17,141 nt of DNA, taken from NCBI GenBank assembly GCA_900542385.1, contig UQNP01000027.1, positions 1-17,141 on the forward strand. Reading direction: 5' to 3'. Below the pieces are notes generated by a model. The model saw only the letters and a list, made by a program, of their open reading frames with translations, searched no databases and had not been told where the DNA came from. Positions within the stretch are counted from its first letter, which is position 1. The number at the start of each line of letters is the position of its first letter. The stretch comes from an uncultured Eubacterium sp. (GTDB lineage Bacteria; Bacillota; Clostridia; Peptostreptococcales; Anaerovoracaceae). A program made the position numbers and the translations under genes. This document shows positions 7,655 to 15,018 of the stretch, piece after piece.

Positions 7655-7676
7655 CTATCCTCACCCCCTTTTCCTT

Positions 7677-8228
7677 TTATCTCATCACAGCATACAGCAG
7701 ACCGTCAGCTACTTCTTTCGCAGCATCCACGCCTCTGATGTGCTCTACCAGCGCAAGAGCAAACTTCATCGCAAAAGCCGGACCTTTTCCCGTGATTATA
7801 TTCCCGTCCTGCACCGTTTCAGCGCTGACAGGCGTGAGGCTCCCAAGCTGATTTTCCATACCCGGATATATAGTTGCAGACTTCCCTGAGAGCTGTGCAT
7901 GAGCACCAAGCACCATAGGCGCTGCACATATGGCGGCAAGATCTTTTCCCTGCTGTATGAACTCATCTATTTTTTCATTCAAGCCTGTATGATTTTTGAG
8001 ATTCTCGGCACCCGGAAGTCCTCCCGGAAGCACTATCATGCTGCAGCCGTCATAATCGGCTTCCTCAAATATCACGTCTGCGCAGACTTTTATTCCATGA
8101 GTTCCCGTCACAGTTTTTTCCCCTGTTACGGATACCATCTTAACATCTACGCCAGCCCGCTTCAGTACATCCACTGCCGTAAGAGCTTCCACTTCCTCAA
8201 ATCCATCAGCTAAATGAACATATACCAT
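7677..8228 (-). CDS. DJ-1/PfpI family protein
   Basis: A 183-residue single-domain DJ-1/ThiJ/PfpI protein. The conserved Glu is in ADGFEEVEALTAVDVLKRAG (about residue 11). The oxidant-sensitive nucleophile Cys is in the elbow LAAICAAPMVLG (about residue 100). FEEADYDGCSMIVLPGGLPG forms the preceding strand and loop, and TGKGPAFAMKFALALVE is the usual C-terminal part. Relatives (YajL, DJ-1) act as redox-responsive chaperones, and a glyoxalase/deglycase activity has been proposed and debated. The start ATG at 8228 has GGAGAG 7 nt upstream, inside the end of the permease gene. Only 3 nt separate the two genes, so it is co-translated with the transporter. Confidence 0.9.
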   Translation of the reverse strand: MVYVHLADGFEEVEALTAVDVLKRAGVDVKMVSVTGEKTVTGTHGIKVCADVIFEEADYDGCSMIVLPGGLPGAENLKNHTGLNEKIDEFIQQGKDLAAICAAPMVLGAHAQLSGKSATIYPGMENQLGSLTPVSAETVQDGNIITGKGPAFAMKFALALVEHIRGVDAAKEVADGLLYAVMR

Positions 8229-8231
8229 ATA

Positions 8232-9164
8232 TCATCTCTCCTCTCTGAAATAATTGTTTCCAAGATCTGCCGGAGGCTGACTTTCTTTTCTCTTTTTATA
8301 TGTACTGAATATTACGATCAATATCGTAGCAACATACGGTATCATATCTACGAGATACTGGGACACTCCGAATCCCATAGCCTGAAGTTTCAGCCCCAAT
8401 ATGCTGAGGCCTCCAAAAAGAACTCCTCCAAAGAATCCTTTTATCGGATTCCACGCGACAAAAATTACGAGGGCTACCGCGATCCAGCCTCTGCCGTTTA
8501 CGATATTTTCCTGCCATATAGGCATTCTTACCAGTGCAAGATAAGCTCCCCCAAGTCCGCACAAAGCTCCGCCTATCAATATATGCACGTATTTATACAG
8601 TGTTATATTGATGCCTGACGCATCTGCCGCCGCGTTGTTTTCTCCGAGAGCTTTAAGATTTAATCCCATCCTCGTTTTATACATATATACCGCAGCAAGG
8701 GCGCATACCACATAACTTATATATATGAATATATCCTGTCTGAAGAAAATAGGTCCTATGATCGGAATATCTCCCAAAACAGGGATATCCAGCTTTCCGA
8801 AAAAGGATGTTATCGCCGAAGGTGCGCTGGAGCCGAGAAGAGACTCTCCCACAAACTGTGCAAATCCGGTGCCGAAAATCGTCAGCGTAAGTCCGCAGAC
8901 GATCTGATTTGCCTTGAGGGTTACAGTAAGCAGTCCGAATATGAGGGAGCCGGCAGCGCCCGCAATTGCCGCTACAGTTATGGCAAGCAGCGGACTTTCC
9001 GTATTCAGTCCCGTTAAAAATCCCATGACTGCCCCTATGAGCATCATACCTTCAACTCCAAGGTTGAGACTTCCGGATTTTTCTGTTATCAGTTCTCCTA
9101 CCGTCGCAAATACAAGAGGTGTACCTGCTACTACACAAGATGCCAGAAATTCTACCATGATCAT
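8232..9164 (-). CDS. ABC transporter permease, BMP/nucleoside type (second permease, NupQ-like)
   Basis: A 310-residue integral membrane protein of the BPD_transp_2 family with about eight hydrophobic segments. The family signature is near the N-terminus (ELITEKSGSLNLGVEGMM, about 24-41), and the cytoplasmic coupling region is RMGLNLKALGENNAAADASG (about 165-184). It matches the shorter of the two permeases in nucleoside importers such as NupQ of Bacillus and NupC of Lactococcus. It forms the membrane channel with the upstream permease. The start overlaps that gene's stop by 4 nt (ATGA), with AGGAGG 4 nt in front. A second ATG two codons later (9158) has more conventional 10-nt spacing and cannot be excluded. 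Confidence 0.92.
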   Translation of the reverse strand: MIMVEFLASCVVAGTPLVFATVGELITEKSGSLNLGVEGMMLIGAVMGFLTGLNTESPLLAITVAAIAGAAGSLIFGLLTVTLKANQIVCGLTLTIFGTGFAQFVGESLLGSSAPSAITSFFGKLDIPVLGDIPIIGPIFFRQDIFIYISYVVCALAAVYMYKTRMGLNLKALGENNAAADASGINITLYKYVHILIGGALCGLGGAYLALVRMPIWQENIVNGRGWIAVALVIFVAWNPIKGFFGGVLFGGLSILGLKLQAMGFGVSQYLVDMIPYVATILIVIFSTYKKRKESQPPADLGNNYFREER

Positions 9165-10234
9165 GCCACCTCCTTAGCATTTTTCCCTATATGCACTTTA
9201 TATCGCATGAAAAATTCACTTCCAAGAACGAAAAACAGCACAAGTCCCTGAACGATATCCGATACGGCGCTTGGCACTCCAAGTGCGATCTGTATATATT
9301 CTCCGCCCTGTATAAGCATAGCAAATACCACACATACAGCAAGAGCATATCCGGCATTGAGCTTAGAAAGCCATGCTGTTATTATTGCCGTAAATCCATA
9401 ATTGTTGGCGATACCGTACACTAAAGTCTTTTCTATGGCGGAAACCTGTATCATTCCTGTTATACCGCAAAGACCTCCCGAAACCACCATCGCAACTATT
9501 ATCACTTTGCTGATGTTCATACCTGCATATCTTGCAGTTTCTATGCTTTCACCTACAACAGATATTTCATATCCCAGCTTCGTATGGTTCATAAAGAAGT
9601 ATATAAACACTGTAGCGATTATCGCCAGTATCCAGCCTATATTGATCCCGCCTATGCTTGGAAGCACAGCGTTATCCGGAAACATGGCGATCTTAGGGAA
9701 TCCATTTGCAGCCGGATCCATCCACGGACCGTATTGCAGATATGTAACGAATTTTATGGCTACGTAATTCATCATCAAAGTGAATATCGTCTCGTTCGTG
9801 CCGAGCTTTGCTTTGAATATGGCCGGAACGAAAGCCCATATTCCTCCGCAGACAGCTGCTGCGATCATCATCAGCAGTATCATCACCGGAGCCGGCATAT
9901 CAGGACTTAAATTCAAAGCGACCCAGCTTGCGCCAAGAGCGCCCATCGTTATCTGTCCTTCTCCTCCTATATTCCAGAACTTCATTTTAAAAGCAACTAT
10001 TATTCCCAGTGAAGTTATAAGAAGAGGCACTGCCTTTACTATCGTCTGCTTTATTCTGAGTTCAGTCCCGACTGATCCCAGCACTATTTCCTTAAAAATA
10101 TGAAGCGGATTAAGACCGAATATCAGCAGGATCACTCCTGCAAAAACTATCGACAGTAATATTGCCAGCAGAGTTATCATTATCTCTTTTCTGCGCGGCA
10201 GGTCATCGCGCTTCGTGATCCTTAAAAATCCCAT
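9161..10234 (-). CDS. ABC transporter permease, BMP/nucleoside type (first permease, NupP-like)
   Basis: A 357-residue membrane protein of the BPD_transp_2 family with a basic N-terminus (KRDDLPRRKE) and about ten hydrophobic segments. The signature is IVAFKMKFWNIGGEGQITMGA (about 79-99), where FWNIGGEGQ is typical of the longer permease in BMP-family nucleoside importers. The coupling loop is TKLGYEISVVGESIETARYAG (about 214-234). By family it pairs with the second permease and the double ATPase to import purine nucleosides; substrate choice in this organism is not proven. It starts at the stop of the ATPase gene (TAATG, one base shared), with GGAGG 10 nt upstream in the ATPase end. Confidence 0.92.
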   Translation of the reverse strand: MGFLRITKRDDLPRRKEIMITLLAILLSIVFAGVILLIFGLNPLHIFKEIVLGSVGTELRIKQTIVKAVPLLITSLGIIVAFKMKFWNIGGEGQITMGALGASWVALNLSPDMPAPVMILLMMIAAAVCGGIWAFVPAIFKAKLGTNETIFTLMMNYVAIKFVTYLQYGPWMDPAANGFPKIAMFPDNAVLPSIGGINIGWILAIIATVFIYFFMNHTKLGYEISVVGESIETARYAGMNISKVIIVAMVVSGGLCGITGMIQVSAIEKTLVYGIANNYGFTAIITAWLSKLNAGYALAVCVVFAMLIQGGEYIQIALGVPSAVSDIVQGLVLFFVLGSEFFMRYKVHIGKNAKEVA

Positions 10235-11748
10235 TACGCTCCCACCTCCTGTTTTCCTGTCATAAGCAATCCTATATCCTCCTTGCTCACCTTATCGGCA
10301 TCGACTATTCCTGTCACTTCTCCGTGACACAGTACGACTATCCTATCGCACAGATCCATCAGAACATCCAGGTCCTCTCCTACGAACAGGACTCCTACTC
10401 CGCTTTCCTTCTGCTCATTCAAAAGGTCATATATCTTATAGGAGGCTCCTATATCCAGTCCTCTTACTGCATACGCCGTTATGAGGACCCGCGGTGACGA
10501 ATCTATCTCCCTTCCCAGGAGGACTTTCTGCACGTTTCCTCCGGAAAGCTTCTTTACAGGAGTATATATGCTCGGAGTCTGAATATCCAGTTCCTTTACT
10601 ATCTTCTCCGCCTTTTTGACACATGGCCCGCGTCTCAGTATTATCCCCGGCTGATTCTGGTAATCTTTCAGTATCATGTTGTGCACTATATCCATGCTTC
10701 CGACGAGTCCCATTCCGAGACGATCCTCAGGGATGAATCCCATCCTGATCCCCAGCTTTATTATATCCCGCGGCGTTTTGCCAACGATGTTGCTGTCCTC
10801 GAAATATATCCTCCCTTTATTTACCTTTATGAGTCCTGCTATGGATTCGCACAATTCTTTCTGTCCGCTGTTCGCTACTCCTGCAACGCCTACTATCTCG
10901 TGAGAGTTGATCTCAAAGCTGACGTTGGACAGTGCTGCTTTACCCTCTCCGTCGAATACGGTCACTTCATCCAGTTTGAGCAGCGGTCTTTTTTCAGCGA
11001 ACTTTTTCTTCTCTATTGACAGGTCAACTTTTTTGCCGACCATCATTTCTATGAGAGTTGACACTTTAACTTCATCTGTGTTGACAGTCCCTACTGACCT
11101 GCCTTTTCTAAGCACTGTCACTCTGTCTGAGATCTCCATCACTTCGTTCAGCTTATGGGTTATTATAACGATGGAACATCCCTTTTCCTTCATATTTCTT
11201 ATAACACGGAAGAGTTTTTTGATTTCCTGAGGAGTCAGTACTGCCGTAGGCTCGTCCATTATCAGGATATTGGCTCCTCTGTAAAGCACTTTTATGATCT
11301 CAAGAGTCTGCTTTTCTCCCACCGACATATCGTAAACTTTTTTATCCGGCTCTATATCGAGTCCGTATTTATCAGACAGCTCTTTTATTTTTTCCGACAG
11401 CACCTTCCCGTGCATGAAAAAACTTCCCGGCTGACCTATCACCACATTTTCCTTTGCAGTCATCACGTCAACCAGTTTAAAGTGCTGATGTATCATTCCT
11501 ATTCTCATTTTGATGGAATCCTTAGGCGAAGAAAAATGCACTTCTTCTCCATCTATTTTTATGGTGCCCGTATCAGGAGTGTATATTCCGGACAGCATAT
11601 TCATGAGCGTCGATTTCCCTGCGCCGTTTTCTCCAAGCAAGGCGTGTACTTCTCCTTTACGCACAGACAGCTCTACACTGTCGTTAGCTTTTAAAGAGCC
11701 GAAGGTCTTGCTTATGTTCTTCATTTCTATTGCAAAATTCTGCTCCAC
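10234..11748 (-). CDS. ABC transporter ATPase with two nucleotide-binding domains (NupO-like)
   Basis: A 504-residue fused double ATPase. The first domain is canonical: Walker A GENGAGKST (39-47), signature MSVGEKQ, Walker B ILIMDEPT with the catalytic Glu, and the switch His in IITHK. The second domain is degenerate: its P-loop position reads GVANSGQKE, the signature is good (LSGGNVQK), and the Walker B region is VLITAYAVRGLDIGA, without the Asp-Glu pair. Such asymmetry is normal for the BMP/sugar class of double ATPases. It energises the two permeases. GGAGGG lies 8 nt before the ATG. It is separated from the lipoprotein gene by 112 nt that hold a long hairpin, so it is likely made at a lower level than the binding protein. 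Confidence 0.94.
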   Translation of the reverse strand: MEQNFAIEMKNISKTFGSLKANDSVELSVRKGEVHALLGENGAGKSTLMNMLSGIYTPDTGTIKIDGEEVHFSSPKDSIKMRIGMIHQHFKLVDVMTAKENVVIGQPGSFFMHGKVLSEKIKELSDKYGLDIEPDKKVYDMSVGEKQTLEIIKVLYRGANILIMDEPTAVLTPQEIKKLFRVIRNMKEKGCSIVIITHKLNEVMEISDRVTVLRKGRSVGTVNTDEVKVSTLIEMMVGKKVDLSIEKKKFAEKRPLLKLDEVTVFDGEGKAALSNVSFEINSHEIVGVAGVANSGQKELCESIAGLIKVNKGRIYFEDSNIVGKTPRDIIKLGIRMGFIPEDRLGMGLVGSMDIVHNMILKDYQNQPGIILRRGPCVKKAEKIVKELDIQTPSIYTPVKKLSGGNVQKVLLGREIDSSPRVLITAYAVRGLDIGASYKIYDLLNEQKESGVGVLFVGEDLDVLMDLCDRIVVLCHGEVTGIVDADKVSKEDIGLLMTGKQEVGA

Positions 11749-11792
11749 TGTTTCCCTCCAAAACGTCTATGTACCAAAGCTTCTCATATAAA

Positions 11793-11829
11793 CAGCATAA
11801 GGGGCACCTGCACGGTTCCCCTCATACTG
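11793..11829 (-). promoter_or_regulatory. Long intergenic hairpin between lipoprotein and ATPase genes
   Basis: On the minus strand CAGTATGAGGGG-A-ACC, loop GTGCA, GGT-G-CCCCTTATGCTG. It makes a 15-bp stem with a single A-G mismatch and two G-T pairs, followed by TTTATATG. The T-run is short, so it is at best a partial terminator. In binding-protein operons such structures usually protect the 3' end of the upstream message and reduce read-through. This would give excess lipoprotein over ATPase and permeases. Confidence 0.7.
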
Positions 11830-11860
11830 CATCATTTTATTATAGATTTCTGTCTGTATA

Positions 11861-12967
11861 CTAATTGGAAGTTGCCGTTACACCTTCAACTTCGCCGCTT
11901 ATCTTCCAGATTTCCTGATCGGTAAGCTCCTGTCCGTCTTTGCAGAGAACAGTTCCGTCATTGTACATTATCTCACCTGAGAATACTTTGAATTCACCGT
12001 TTTCCATCTGAGCCTTGACTTCGTTGATCTGTTTTACAGCATCTTCAGGAACAGCCGGGCCGAAATCATCTATACGTATAAGTCCGCTTTCCATTGATCC
12101 GTAGCTGCTGAAAGGCTGGTTACCCGTAGGAGCAAAGCTTCCATCGAGTATCGCAGCAAATGTCGGTGTGAAGTATGCCGACATATCCCAGTAAGGTGCT
12201 GTGATGTAATAGTCACCTGCAACGTTGTTGTTGTAGTTCCAGCCCGTAGTATAAACTCCTGCTTCCTGAGCTGCAAGCTGTGTAGCAGTCGAGTCTGCGT
12301 GATAAGTCAGGACGTCGCATCCTTCGCTTATAAGCTGCTCTGCCGCCGCTTTCTCAAGCTCAGCATCTCCCCATGTGTTGATATATACAACTTTTACTTC
12401 AACATCAGGATCTACTGCCTGTGCACCGAGAGTGAAGGCATTTATTCCTATCTGAACTTCCGTATAAGGATGAGCCGCTACATATCCGAGAGTTCCCGTC
12501 TCGCTCGTAGCTGCGGCAGCCATACCGCTCAGATATCTTGCTTCTTCCATGGACCCGAAGAAGTTTTCAAGGTTTGTTTCATTCTGATAAGGACCTGAGA
12601 AATGCAGGAAAGTTACATCGTCATATTCTCCTGAATTCGCAAGTTCATTAAGTGCATCGCCGAAGCCATATGAACAGCCGACTATTACAGTACATCCCTG
12701 GTCGATGAGATTAGTCGCCGCATCCTTTGATGCCTGAGTGTCGCTGTCGCTTACATTTTCTTTCTTTATGAGCTCCATGCCATTTTCTTTCGCGGCGGCT
12801 TCAAGACCTTCGTTCATACATTGTGAAAATCCCCCGTCATTGACAGAGCCGAGAAATATGCAGCCCACTTTCACGCTGTCTCCGTTATCTGCGCTGTCGT
12901 CTCCCCCACAGGACGCAAATGCCAGCACCATTACGATAGACAGCACCAATACAAGTACTTTTTTCAT
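11861..12967 (-). CDS. BMP/PnrA-family substrate-binding lipoprotein (nucleoside ABC transporter)
   Basis: A 368-residue secreted lipoprotein. Residues 1-19 are a lipoprotein signal peptide (MKKVLVLVLSIVMVLAFAS) with the lipid-carrying Cys at 20 and an acidic linker. The mature part has the BMP fold motifs VGCIFLGSVNDGGFSQ (about 34-49), VIVGCSYGFGDAL (about 94), GYVAAHPYTEVQIGINAF and VVYINTWGD (about 200). Family members bind purine nucleosides (PnrA, NupN, BmpA). Aromatic and acidic residues at the expected positions fit a nucleoside ligand, but this is by similarity only. It is anchored outside the membrane and feeds the permeases encoded downstream. The ATG has GGAGGAG 7 nt upstream, and a near-consensus promoter lies about 50 nt further up. 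The neighbouring xpt supports purine salvage. Confidence 0.93.
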   Translation of the reverse strand: MKKVLVLVLSIVMVLAFASCGGDDSADNGDSVKVGCIFLGSVNDGGFSQCMNEGLEAAAKENGMELIKKENVSDSDTQASKDAATNLIDQGCTVIVGCSYGFGDALNELANSGEYDDVTFLHFSGPYQNETNLENFFGSMEEARYLSGMAAAATSETGTLGYVAAHPYTEVQIGINAFTLGAQAVDPDVEVKVVYINTWGDAELEKAAAEQLISEGCDVLTYHADSTATQLAAQEAGVYTTGWNYNNNVAGDYYITAPYWDMSAYFTPTFAAILDGSFAPTGNQPFSSYGSMESGLIRIDDFGPAVPEDAVKQINEVKAQMENGEFKVFSGEIMYNDGTVLCKDGQELTDQEIWKISGEVEGVTATSN

Positions 12968-13014
12968 TGTGTTTCTCCTCCGTATTCTTGTGTGTAAAAA
13001 TAGAATATACCATT

Positions 13015-13043
13015 ATTATAAAGCTTATTCAGCCGGTAGCCAA
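13015..13043 (-). promoter_or_regulatory. Sigma-A promoter of the nucleoside transporter operon
   Basis: Minus strand TTGGCT (13043-13038), 17-nt spacer, perfect TATAAT (13020-13015). The start would be near 13008, leaving a leader of about 40 nt. That is too short for a purine riboswitch. Confidence 0.8.
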
Positions 13044-13076
13044 CAAAAAAACCTGCGAGCAATGCAATTTTTTGTC

Positions 13077-13111
13077 AAAAAAAGAATAAAGTCCGCTATA
13101 TAGCGAACTTT
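13077..13111 (-). terminator. Terminator of the xpt transcript
   Basis: Minus strand AAAGTTCGCTA-TA-TAGCGGACTTT is an 11-bp stem with one T-G pair. It is followed by ATTC and seven Ts. It stands 49 nt after the xpt stop and separates it from the transporter operon promoter. Confidence 0.8.
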
Positions 13112-13160
13112 ATTTTATTCATTCCCTTTATTATACGCATCGATGCACACCAATATATCG

Positions 13161-13733
13161 TTACGCAAATGTTATGTTGCCGTTTTCTATTTTCTCTATG
13201 ACCACAAGAGATTCAACCCTGCATCCGGCCTCTCGGATCTTGGAACTTCCGCCCTGGAAACCCTTTTCTATGACAGCACCTACTCCCGCAACTTCTGCAC
13301 CCGCCTGTTTTGCTATATTGAGCAGCGCCATTGAAGCTTCCCCATGAGCCATAAAATCATCTATAATCAACACTTTATCAGATTCATTCAAAAAGCTTTC
13401 TGACACTCTGAATTCAGAAACGGTCCCCTTTGTGAAAGATTTTGCCTCAGCCTTGTAGAATCCTTCCGTCATCGTGCTGGGAACGGCTTTTTTTGCAAAC
13501 ACCACAGGAGGATATCCAAAATGCGGCGCCGTCATACACGCTACAGCTATACCGCTTGCCTCCACAGTGAGTATTTTGTTTATATCGACTCCATCGAATC
13601 TGCGCCTGAACTCAAAGCCTATCCTGTCTAAAAATTTTATATCGAGTTTATGATTGAGAAAATTATCAACCTTTACTATCTGAGTTCCAATAGCAACGCC
13701 TTCTTCGAGGATCTTCTTTTTCAGCTCTTCCAT
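13161..13733 (-). CDS. xpt: Xanthine phosphoribosyltransferase
   Basis: A 190-residue type I phosphoribosyltransferase close in length to Bacillus Xpt (194). I chose the ATG at 13733 because MEELKKKILEEGVAIG aligns with the known Xpt start. A longer frame to 13790 would only run into the upstream gene. Further family motifs are IVKVDNFLNHKLD, LTVEASGIAVA (pyrophosphate loop), VVFAKK and the PRPP motif VLIIDDFMAHGEA (about 121-133), then GVGAVIEKGFQGG. It converts xanthine plus PRPP to XMP in purine salvage. It starts 16 nt after the DivIVA-like gene with only a weak ribosome site (GGCGAGAG), so the two are probably co-transcribed. No guanine riboswitch precedes it. The nucleoside importer lies immediately downstream. 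Confidence 0.93.
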   Translation of the reverse strand: MEELKKKILEEGVAIGTQIVKVDNFLNHKLDIKFLDRIGFEFRRRFDGVDINKILTVEASGIAVACMTAPHFGYPPVVFAKKAVPSTMTEGFYKAEAKSFTKGTVSEFRVSESFLNESDKVLIIDDFMAHGEASMALLNIAKQAGAEVAGVGAVIEKGFQGGSSKIREAGCRVESLVVIEKIENGNITFA

Positions 13734-13749
13734 ATCTCTCGCCGGCCCG

Positions 13750-14808
13750 TTACTTGTTCTCTTCTTTGAAAAGATCTTCCAGACCTTCAAAAGATATCTC
13801 CTCTTCAGCGTTCTTTTCTCCGCCTTCGGATTCGCTGAGGTCAGGAAGTTCTATATCAAAACTGTCAAGATCGATCACACCATCGTCTGCCGGTTTGTCT
13901 GCCGGCTCTTCAGCAAACGAATCTTTGGGACCTGTCAGATCTTCAAGAGTAAGCTCTCCCGGTGCATCTTCACTTTCCCTATTTTCATATGCAGCCGCTT
14001 CCTCTGCAAACGAATGCTCCTCTTCCGCAGCTGTCATATTCTCATCAGTCACGGCAGCATCTGCCGCAGGCATCTCCGTATGTAATGCAGCTGCCGGAAC
14101 TTCTTCCGGTTTTTCAAAGGTTTTCTCCACTTCTATATCTTCCGCAGGGAAATCAACTACGTTTGCCGCATCTATTACATCCCAGCTCACTGCTTCATCG
14201 TCAGGAAGCTTGCTCTTCAGACTGTCTATCTTTCCCGATGTTCTGAGTATATTCGTCTTGATCTCATTGAATTCTTCTTCCATTGCGTTGATCTGCTGAT
14301 TATACTTGTTCTTCAACGCAGAGAGCTTTTCTTTTTCGGCTTCAACCTCAGCTCTCATAGCAGCTTTTTCAGCTTCGACAGCCTGCCTTGACGCATTGAG
14401 TTCATCGCTCATAGCCTGCTTTTCAGCTTCAAGCCCTACACGCATCTGTTCAAGCTCGCTCTCCTGTTTTGCAACTTCTTCCTTGCCTTCTGCAAGTATG
14501 GTCTCAACCTCATTTTTAGCCTGATTTATGATGTCATTGCTGCTCTTCTTCGCTTCCATGATCAGACTTACATACAATTCGTTGTTATCATCGTATTTCT
14601 GGTACTTATCTTTCAGCGCAACTATTTCACTTTCGTACGCATTTTCAAGATCTTCTATGTTTTTTTCATATAAGTCGCAAAGCTGCTGCATACAATCATA
14701 TACGTCATCCTTGTCAAATCCTCCGTCAGCAACTTTCTTTATGTTCATATTTTTAAGAAGTCCTATAACGGTTTCTCTTCTTTTCTCAGTTAAAGCATTC
14801 TTATCCAT
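13750..14808 (-). CDS. DivIVA-like coiled-coil protein
   Basis: About 352 residues. The N-terminal part (FDKDDVYDCMQQLCDLYEKN, about 31-50) resembles the DivIVA membrane-targeting and first coiled-coil region. AKKSSNDIINQAKNEVETIL (about 90-110) resembles the central DivIVA helix. A long coiled coil follows to about 205, with EAEK repeats spaced 18 and 11 residues apart (heptad plus hendecad, then hendecad). The last 140 residues are acidic, Ala/Pro/Glu-rich and probably disordered. Family role: polar or septal scaffold; here unproven. I place the start at 14808, where AGAGG lies 8 nt upstream; the longer frame from 14838 has no ribosome site. A good promoter lies upstream and xpt follows 16 nt later. 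Confidence 0.78.
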   Translation of the reverse strand: MDKNALTEKRRETVIGLLKNMNIKKVADGGFDKDDVYDCMQQLCDLYEKNIEDLENAYESEIVALKDKYQKYDDNNELYVSLIMEAKKSSNDIINQAKNEVETILAEGKEEVAKQESELEQMRVGLEAEKQAMSDELNASRQAVEAEKAAMRAEVEAEKEKLSALKNKYNQQINAMEEEFNEIKTNILRTSGKIDSLKSKLPDDEAVSWDVIDAANVVDFPAEDIEVEKTFEKPEEVPAAALHTEMPAADAAVTDENMTAAEEEHSFAEEAAAYENRESEDAPGELTLEDLTGPKDSFAEEPADKPADDGVIDLDSFDIELPDLSESEGGEKNAEEEISFEGLEDLFKEENK

Positions 14809-14864
14809 ATGTAAAACCTCTTTTTTCTCCTCAATCATAAAAGTTCAAACAATATACCATAAGT

Positions 14865-14893
14865 ATTATACCATCTATGTATTGTTTTGTCTC
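14865..14893 (-). promoter_or_regulatory. Extended -10 promoter for the DivIVA-like gene and xpt
   Basis: Minus strand GAGACA (14893-14888), 17-nt spacer ending TGG, perfect TATAAT (14870-14865). The TGn before the -10 compensates for the weak -35. The expected start is near 14858, about 50 nt before the chosen start codon. Confidence 0.72.
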
Positions 14894-14922
14894 CTAAAAT
14901 TTGTAATTTTTTCATATTAAGG

Positions 14923-14952
14923 TTGACTTTTCAATGCAATTGAGGATATCAT
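14923..14952 (+). promoter_or_regulatory. Promoter for the rightward membrane-protein gene
   Basis: TTGACT (14923-14928), 18-nt spacer, TATCAT (14947-14952). It points away from the DivIVA-like gene promoter, and the two -35 boxes are about 30 nt apart. Two inverted repeats lie over and just after the -10: ATCATAA/TTATGAT (14948-14954 and 14969-14975) and CTTAT/ATAAG (14964-14978). They are possible operator or leader elements. Confidence 0.6.
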
Positions 14953-15018
14953 AATTAATAATCCTTATTTATGATAAGACCATCTTTTTGATAAAAATCC
15001 ATAAAGTTGGGGGAAAAT

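Noticed and set aside
10550..10900. Degenerate second ATPase domain as a sign of a broken gene
   Set aside because: The frame is intact and loss of the second Walker A/B is usual for this class of double ATPases.
13044..13083. TTGACA near 13080 as a second promoter for the lipoprotein gene
   Set aside because: No -10 box at 16-18 nt spacing; the sequence overlaps the tail of the xpt terminator.
12968..13160. Purine riboswitch in front of the nucleoside transporter operon
   Set aside because: The -10 box leaves only about 40 nt of leader, and the conserved purine aptamer core is not present on the minus strand.
13734..13790. Longer N-terminus of Xpt starting at 13790
   Set aside because: It would overlap the coiled-coil gene by about 40 nt and adds 19 residues not seen in Xpt; the ATG at 13733 aligns with known family starts.
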